Assembly: GCA_009926295.1 (NCBI GenBank)
Contig: RFPF01000086.1
Location: 1 to 11,062 of the forward strand
DNA: 11,062 nucleotides
Origin: Planctomycetia bacterium
GTDB lineage: Bacteria; Planctomycetota; Planctomycetia; Pirellulales; UBA1268
Direction of reading: 5' to 3'
The position numbers and the translations under genes were made by a program. Below the pieces are notes generated by a model. It ran no database searches. It was not told the DNA's origin and saw only the letters and a program-made list of their open reading frames with translations. Shown here piece by piece: positions 6,249 to 11,062 of the stretch; position 1 is the first letter of the stretch, and each line of letters begins with the position of its first letter.

Positions 6249-6298
6249 CCTCCTGAATTTGCCGTCGAAGTATGCGGGCCTCTCCCCTTCGGTGACAA
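6249..6298 (-). promoter_or_regulatory. Candidate promoter and ribosome binding site of the DUF1559 operon
   Basis: On the minus strand, TTGTCA (6298-6293), an 18-bp gap, and CATACT (6274-6269) resemble a sigma70-type promoter (5/6 and 4/6 matches). AGGAGG follows at 6254-6249, before ATG 6238. The ribosome binding site is convincing; the promoter is a consensus match only. The divergent gene at 6422 shares this 183-bp interval. Confidence 0.4.
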
Positions 6299-6421
6299 GG
6301 CACCCCCGCCACTCCCCAGGTTCTCACATGGTTCTAACGATTTCGGATGACCCACCGAGTGGTGTACAACCGCCGCGGAATAACGTGCGCCGTTCCCCGT
6401 CAATGTGGAGCATTGCTCGCC

Positions 6422-8857
6422 ATGCTGCAAACCCTGCGTCGGTCGTCGACCCTGACCGCACTCGCGCTCGTGGCGACGATCGCCCCGATCGCCGCCCCGG
6501 TGAACGCCGCCGGGATCATCCGGATCACGGAGGTGATGAGCAATTCGACCGCCACGAACGCCTCCGGCTCGATCTTCAACGGCGACTGGTTCGAGCTCAC
6601 GAACTACGGCGACGCTTCAGTCGACATCACCGGCTGGAAGATGGATGACAATTCGTTTTCGTTCGGCAGCTCTGTCGCCCTGAACGGAATCTCCTCGATC
6701 GCCACCGGCGAGTCGGTGGCGTTTGTCGAAAACACCCTCGGTGACAAGGTGTCCGATTTCAAGACGTTCTGGGGCCTCGGCTCCACGATGCAAGTTGGCT
6801 ACTACGGGGGCTCCGGCGTCGGCCTCTCGTCGGCGGGCGACGGCGTGGTCGTCTTCACGTCGGGCGGGAGCGAAGTGAACCGCGTCAGCTTCGGCGCAGC
6901 CACGAACAACAAGACCTTCTACTGGTCCTACGACAACACGGGCACGCTCGGCACCAACGCCAACGGCACCATCAGCGTGTCCGGCACGGGCGGGGCCTAC
7001 ACCACGAGCGCCGGCGGGGCGAACGCCAACGTCGGCTCTCCCGGATCGGCGGTGGTCGCGAGCATTCCGAATCTTTACTGGACGGCGAACGGGTCCACCC
7101 TTGGCGGCTCGGGCACCTGGAACAACGCGGGCTCGAACTGGTCGGTCAACGCCTCGCCCGTCGCCGGCGGCGCATGGGCCGATGGCAAGACGGCCTTCTT
7201 CCAGGGCACGGCGGGCACGGTCACGCTCGCGTCCGCCGTGGCCGGCGGCGGCGTCACGTTCTCGACCAGCGGCTATACGCTCGCCAGCAGTGGCAGCGGA
7301 TCGCTGAACGTACCCACGATCGACGTCACCAACGGCGGCGACACCGCCACCGTCTCGGCCCGGCTCGTCGGCAGCGGCGGGCTTGCGAAGGGAGGCAACG
7401 GAATCCTGATCGTGAGCAACACGGGCAACGCCTACACGGGTGCCACGAGCGTCGTCTCGGGCACGCTGCAATCGGGCGCGGCCAACGTGATTCCCGACGC
7501 CTCGCCAGTCGCGGCCGCTCGGTTCACGGCCTACGACTTTAGCGGCAACGCCGACACCGTCGGCGGCATCTCCGGCCTCGGCTCGATCGTGAACATCGGC
7601 GGCCTCACCGTGAACGTCGCCGGGGCGACCGACATTCGGTTCGACGGCACGCTCTCTGGCACCGGCGCCTTCATCATCGACTCCGCGGGAGCCGGCCGGC
7701 AGATCTTCAATTCGACGACGCAGACCGAAACCGATGGTGCTGCGAAGAGCTACACGGGCGCCACCATCATCCGCAGCGGCATCCTCGGCATCGCCAACGG
7801 CGCAAACCGCGTGCCCAACGCCACGAGCAGCGTTGAGATCGAGACGAATGGCCGGCTCGAGCTCACGAGTGCCAACGCCACCTACACCCTCGGCGCCGGC
7901 CCGAGCACGATCGTGACGCTCAAGGGCGGCTCGCTCGGCCAGGAGCAGGATGAAGACATCACGCTCGCGAATGCCGTGAACGTGGCGACCTCCAGCTCGA
8001 TCGTCATCAAGAACACCACCGCCCCCGTCACGCCGGCCACAACCGAAGAGGTCACCCTCTCGGGCGTGCTCTCCGGGAGCGCGGGCACGATCCTCTCGCT
8101 CACCGCATCGAATCAGACGCCCGGGGCCGATTCCGGCCGCGTGCTGTTTACCAACGCCGCGGGCAACTCCTACGCCGGCACGGTGAGTGTCGGCCAAAAC
8201 ATGACCGGCCGGTTCAACGGCGACTATTCCACCACGGCCGTCCTCCTCACGGGCGGCGCCGTCGAGGGGAACGGCAACGTGAAGAGCATCGGCGGCCTGG
8301 GCCTCGTGTCGCCCGGCACGAGCCCCGGCATTCTCACGGCCGAAAGCGTCGATCCCGCGAGCGGCATCGATTTCGCGTTCGAGTTCACCGCGACCGGAGC
8401 CCCGACGTACAACGCCCCCGCGGCGAGCGTGAACGACGTGCTCCGGCTCACGGGCGCCACGCCGCTCACCGGGCTGTTTACATCGAACAATTCGATCGAT
8501 ATCTATCTCGCCGTGACGTCGCTCGCCCAAAACGATACGTTCCAGGGCGGGTTTTTCACGCTCGGCGATCCGGCGGCCGCGCTCGCGTCGGCGAGCGTGC
8601 AGGCGTGGGTGCTCGGCGATGGCAACGGCACCGCCGCGTATCTCAACGGCAAGGGTTTTTATGCGCTCGCCCAGTTCGATCCCACGCTCTCGCTCAGTGT
8701 CTCGGTGGCGGCCGTCACGGCCGACTTCGGCTCCGGCGGCGTCGCCGGTTATGTGACGCAGTTCACGGCCGTCCCCGAGCCCGGCACGCTTCTGCTCGCC
8801 GCCTGCGGCCTCGCGCTGGCCGCGTGGCAGACGCGAAGCCGCCGCCGGGCCGGCTGA
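6422..8857 (+). CDS. Lamin-tail-domain and autotransporter-type beta-repeat protein with PEP-CTERM
   Basis: 811 aa. ATG 6422 is preferred over the in-frame ATG at 6347 because it opens a signal peptide (MLQTLRRSSTLTALALVATI, cut near VNA at 27-29); GGAG is at 6407-6410, rather far (11 nt). Residues 31-175 resemble a lamin tail domain: IRITEVMSN, DWFELTNYGDASVDITGW, GESVAFVEN. From about 218 the module LYW...GTWNNAGSNW...WADGKTAFFQG begins a series of autotransporter-associated beta-strand repeats (GGLAKGGNGILIVSNTGNAY, SGTLQSG, GATIIRSGILGIANGA), expected to form a long beta-helix. The tail VPEPGTLLLAACGLALAAW followed by QTRSRRRAG (784-811) is a PEP-CTERM signal, so export and exosortase processing are likely. 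The function is unknown; structural surface or matrix material is inferred. The same repeat module recurs in the next gene, so the two are partial paralogues. Confidence 0.85.
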   Translation: MLQTLRRSSTLTALALVATIAPIAAPVNAAGIIRITEVMSNSTATNASGSIFNGDWFELTNYGDASVDITGWKMDDNSFSFGSSVALNGISSIATGESVAFVENTLGDKVSDFKTFWGLGSTMQVGYYGGSGVGLSSAGDGVVVFTSGGSEVNRVSFGAATNNKTFYWSYDNTGTLGTNANGTISVSGTGGAYTTSAGGANANVGSPGSAVVASIPNLYWTANGSTLGGSGTWNNAGSNWSVNASPVAGGAWADGKTAFFQGTAGTVTLASAVAGGGVTFSTSGYTLASSGSGSLNVPTIDVTNGGDTATVSARLVGSGGLAKGGNGILIVSNTGNAYTGATSVVSGTLQSGAANVIPDASPVAAARFTAYDFSGNADTVGGISGLGSIVNIGGLTVNVAGATDIRFDGTLSGTGAFIIDSAGAGRQIFNSTTQTETDGAAKSYTGATIIRSGILGIANGANRVPNATSSVEIETNGRLELTSANATYTLGAGPSTIVTLKGGSLGQEQDEDITLANAVNVATSSSIVIKNTTAPVTPATTEEVTLSGVLSGSAGTILSLTASNQTPGADSGRVLFTNAAGNSYAGTVSVGQNMTGRFNGDYSTTAVLLTGGAVEGNGNVKSIGGLGLVSPGTSPGILTAESVDPASGIDFAFEFTATGAPTYNAPAASVNDVLRLTGATPLTGLFTSNNSIDIYLAVTSLAQNDTFQGGFFTLGDPAAALASASVQAWVLGDGNGTAAYLNGKGFYALAQFDPTLSLSVSVAAVTADFGSGGVAGYVTQFTAVPEPGTLLLAACGLALAAWQTRSRRRAG

Positions 8858-9233
8858 TTCTTCAGGCGTTTGGCACGGCGCGTGCCCCGTAGTGCTCCTC
8901 CGCGGTGTCGCCGCGCGCTTTGTTGTGCGCCGGTCGGGCCGCGGACCGTGAAAATCCCGTCTTTCGCTGCCTGGACGAGCGCAGCGCGCTTGCCGCGCGC
9001 GGTGCGAGCGAATCACCATTTTGGTGAGGCCTCCTCGTTTTGGTGTGTGAAAGGCGGTGATTGCCAACCCGGCATCGCCCCCCCGAAGGACCGCCCTGCC
9101 GTGCCGGTAAACTGCCGATTTCGGCTGCGAATAGGCCATCTGCCCCGCCTTGCGCAATCCTCACACATCCTGGCCCGCCGTTCGCACGTGTCGCCTACGA
9201 AGTTGGCACCCGCAAACGAGATGGGAGCGATTC
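8858..9233. other. 376-bp intergenic region without a convincing gene
   Basis: No frame here looks coding by composition or start context. Perfect short hairpins are present: GGCACG-GCG-CGTGCC (8872-8886) just after the upstream stop, GCGCGC-TTGCC-GCGCGC (8984-9000), and TCACCA-TTT-TGGTGA (9013-9027). None is followed by a T tract, so they are not typical intrinsic terminators. The promoter of the gene at 9234 should lie here but no clear -35/-10 pair was found. Confidence 0.6.
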
Positions 9234-11062
9234 ATGACGAACCGCACGCGGTTGATGGTTCTGGCACTTGCCTCGCTCGCCGGCAGCCTCGTGGCCCGTG
9301 AGGCCGCCGCGCAGGCGACGGCCGTCACCGTGAGCGGCACGACCTACACCCAGAACTTCGACGGCATCACGACCGGGCAGACGTCGTCGATCCCGACGGG
9401 CTGGTCGTTCTTCCGCAGCGGCACGTCGAGCGTGCAGCCGAACTACACGCTCTCCGGGTCGAACACCACCGCCGTCTCGCAAAACGCCGGCACGGCCGGC
9501 ACTGGAGCCGTCAGCAGCAGCTCTTCCGGCGGCGCGTACCTCTGGGTGAGCGGCACGCTTGCCAGTGGCACCGACAAGTCGATCGGTTTTCTTTCCACAG
9601 GCAGTTATCCGGGCACGACCTCGAGCGCTCCGGGGCAGCAGCTCGCGATTCTCTTCGGCTTTACGAACACGACCGGGGCGACGATCACGAACCTCGACCT
9701 GGGCTGGAACTACGAGAAATATCGCGAAGGCACGCGGGCTCAAGGCTGGGAGTTTTACACGTCCACCGACGGATCGACCTGGTCGAGCGGCACCGCGGGA
9801 AATCAGTCCTACGCGTCCGGTGCCAACACCACCACCGTCTACAACCCGCCCCAGTCAATCGCGAAGTCGCTCTCCATTCCCAGCCTGAGCATCGCCAACG
9901 GCTCGAACTACTACTTCCGCTGGAGCTATGTGACGACGGGCAGCTGGAGCAACGCCCAGGGCCTCGGCATCGACGACTTCACGATGAACCTCACGACCTC
10001 CGGCGCAGCCGTAGGCACCGACCTCTACTGGGATGGAGGGGCTGGCTGGAACGCCACCGCCCCGGGTGCCGGCGGCACCGGGAACTGGGCCGACGGCTCC
10101 GGCTCGTGGGATGCTTCCAAGAAAGCCAACTTCGGCGGCTCCGCAGGCAACGTCACCGTCGGAAGCGTCACAGGCTCCAACGGCCTCGCCTTCACCACAT
10201 CCGGCTACACGCTCACCGGTGGCACGATCACGCTCGCCGGCGCCTCGAGCGGCATCAACGCCATCACGACGGGAAGCGACGGCACGGTGAGCACCACGAT
10301 CAACTCCGTGCTCGCGGGCTCGGCCGGCCTGCAGAAGTTCGGCCCCGGCACACTCGTGCTCGGCGGGGCCAACACCTTCTCCGGCGGCCTTACGCTCACC
10401 TCCGGCACGCTGCAAATCTCGTCCGATGCAAACCTCGGCGACGCGGCGAGCCCCGTCACGCTCAATAGCACGCTCAAGACCACGGCCGGCGTCTCGCTCG
10501 CCAGCACCCGCGCGGTCTCCGGCGGCGGCACGCTCGACATCGCCCCGGGCACCGCGCTCTCCGCAAGCGGTTCATTCGCCATGTCATCGGTCATGCTCAC
10601 AAACTCCGGCACGCTCGACCTCCAGGGACCGACGCGGGCCGTCGGCAATCTCACGTTTGGCACTGCGGCCACCGTGACGGGAGCGGGCGGCCTCTCCGTC
10701 GCCGGCATCACGGCCACCGCTGTCACGAGCGGGTCGGCAGTGATCACGCCCGCGATCACGTTCACGTCGAGCGGCAACAAAACAATCGACGTCGGCTCGG
10801 GCGGCACGCTCGTGCTCGGAGGCGACGTGGCCGGCACGACGGGCCGGATTGCGAAGCAGGGCGCCGGCACGCTCGTTGTCAACGGCTCCAACTCCACGAG
10901 CGGCTACCAGCTCGGCGTGAGCGGCACTGTGCCCACCAACGGCGGCACGCTGATCCTCGGCTCGGCGGCCGCGAGCGGCACGGGCCAGTTGCAGTTCAAC
11001 TACGGCACGCTCCAGGCCACGGCACCCTTCACGTTTGCAAACGGCCTGTCCGTGGGCGGCCG
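9234..11062 (+). CDS. Secreted autotransporter-type beta-strand repeat protein, 5' part (3' end outside window)
   Basis: ATG 9234 follows GGGAG (9223-9227) with a 6-nt gap; the frame stays open for 609 codons to the window end. MTNRTRLMVLALASLAGSLV starts a signal peptide, cut near AAA|Q (26-27). Residues about 30-250 form a secreted all-beta type domain (TYTQNFDGI, LAILFGFTN, LGWNYEKYREG, YYFRWSYVTTGSW, GLGIDDFTM), common at the start of bacterial surface and PEP-CTERM proteins. From about 263, LYWDGGAGWN...GNWADGSGSWD...TSGYTLTGG matches the module in the preceding gene. Clear autotransporter-associated repeats follow: GLQKFGPGTLVLGGANTFSG with GLTLTSGTLQIS, then GRIAKQGAGTLVVNGSN and TNGGTLILG. 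A PEP-CTERM tail is expected beyond the window but not seen. The function is unknown; a long surface beta-helix is inferred. Confidence 0.85.
   Translation, partial: MTNRTRLMVLALASLAGSLVAREAAAQATAVTVSGTTYTQNFDGITTGQTSSIPTGWSFFRSGTSSVQPNYTLSGSNTTAVSQNAGTAGTGAVSSSSSGGAYLWVSGTLASGTDKSIGFLSTGSYPGTTSSAPGQQLAILFGFTNTTGATITNLDLGWNYEKYREGTRAQGWEFYTSTDGSTWSSGTAGNQSYASGANTTTVYNPPQSIAKSLSIPSLSIANGSNYYFRWSYVTTGSWSNAQGLGIDDFTMNLTTSGAAVGTDLYWDGGAGWNATAPGAGGTGNWADGSGSWDASKKANFGGSAGNVTVGSVTGSNGLAFTTSGYTLTGGTITLAGASSGINAITTGSDGTVSTTINSVLAGSAGLQKFGPGTLVLGGANTFSGGLTLTSGTLQISSDANLGDAASPVTLNSTLKTTAGVSLASTRAVSGGGTLDIAPGTALSASGSFAMSSVMLTNSGTLDLQGPTRAVGNLTFGTAATVTGAGGLSVAGITATAVTSGSAVITPAITFTSSGNKTIDVGSGGTLVLGGDVAGTTGRIAKQGAGTLVVNGSNSTSGYQLGVSGTVPTNGGTLILGSAAASGTGQLQFNYGTLQATAPFTFANGLSVGG

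Noticed and set aside
3779..6430. A single 883-aa minus-strand protein
   Set aside because: Its first 64 residues lie upstream of the AGGAGG-led ATG at 6238, and about 494 residues are antisense to the transposase and its non-coding end. Only the two flanking pieces belong to the host gene.
8872..8886. Hairpin after the beta-repeat gene as a rho-independent terminator
   Set aside because: The 6-bp stem is followed by CCCGTAG rather than T residues; kept only as a hairpin note.
6617..9157. 846-aa minus-strand ORF
   Set aside because: It is antisense to the lamin-tail/beta-repeat gene and has the low-complexity Arg/Gly/Ala composition of a GC-rich shadow frame.
8862..9164. 100-aa minus-strand ORF in the intergenic gap
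   Set aside because: No ribosome binding site or domain is seen, and the composition is that of non-coding GC-rich DNA.
10205..10897. 230-aa minus-strand ORF
   Set aside because: It is antisense to the second beta-repeat gene; its Val/Pro/Ser-rich sequence mirrors the Gly/Thr repeat codons.

Overview
The window looks like chromosomal DNA of a GC-rich planctomycete, probably in or near the Pirellulales. The reasons are a DUF1559 prepilin-like protein with an H-X9-DG motif, two proteins ending in PEP-CTERM sorting signals, a planctomycete-style dockerin, Calx-beta and autotransporter-associated beta-strand repeat proteins, and uniformly GC-rich codon use. Family names are my own motif readings; no database search was possible.

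Layout. 1-809 (+) is the 3' end of a large secreted Ig-like/Calx-beta protein. It converges on, and overlaps by 92 bp, a minus-strand cluster read from about 6238 down to 718. That cluster held three genes: a DUF1559 prepilin-like gene, a phytase-like esterase whose ATG shares a base with the DUF1559 stop (TGATG), and a two-lobed aspartic protease-like protein with dockerin repeats and a PEP-CTERM tail. From 6422 to the window end, two plus-strand genes encode large exported beta-strand repeat proteins. The first (lamin-tail domain plus repeats) ends in PEP-CTERM; the second runs off the window. A 376-bp gap lies between them.

The most interesting object is a 1482-bp IS110-family element (about 4709-6190), probably of the IS1111 group, inserted inside the codons of the DUF1559 prepilin motif. 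Its flanks rejoin at a shared TGAA to give an in-frame 325-residue protein with a perfect type IV pilin-like start. The element encodes a 350-aa DEDD transposase on the plus strand. Downstream lies about 350 bp of non-coding DNA with two parallel stem-loops. One loop contains a 9-mer identical to the target flank (GAGCGTGAA); the other contains a 9-mer identical to the element's right end (ATAGTTGAA). This is what a bridge RNA/seekRNA target loop and donor loop should look like, and it suggests an element whose guide addresses the prepilin-motif codons of a gene family that is highly multicopy in planctomycetes.

The left end also carries an inverted repeat that would hide the transposase ribosome binding site in read-through transcripts. 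A perfect TTGACA at the right end would sit upstream of the transposase only in a circular intermediate. Transcripts started there would lack the sequestering arm. The element length is a multiple of three and its antisense frame has no stops, so the interrupted gene remains formally open as an 819-codon fusion.
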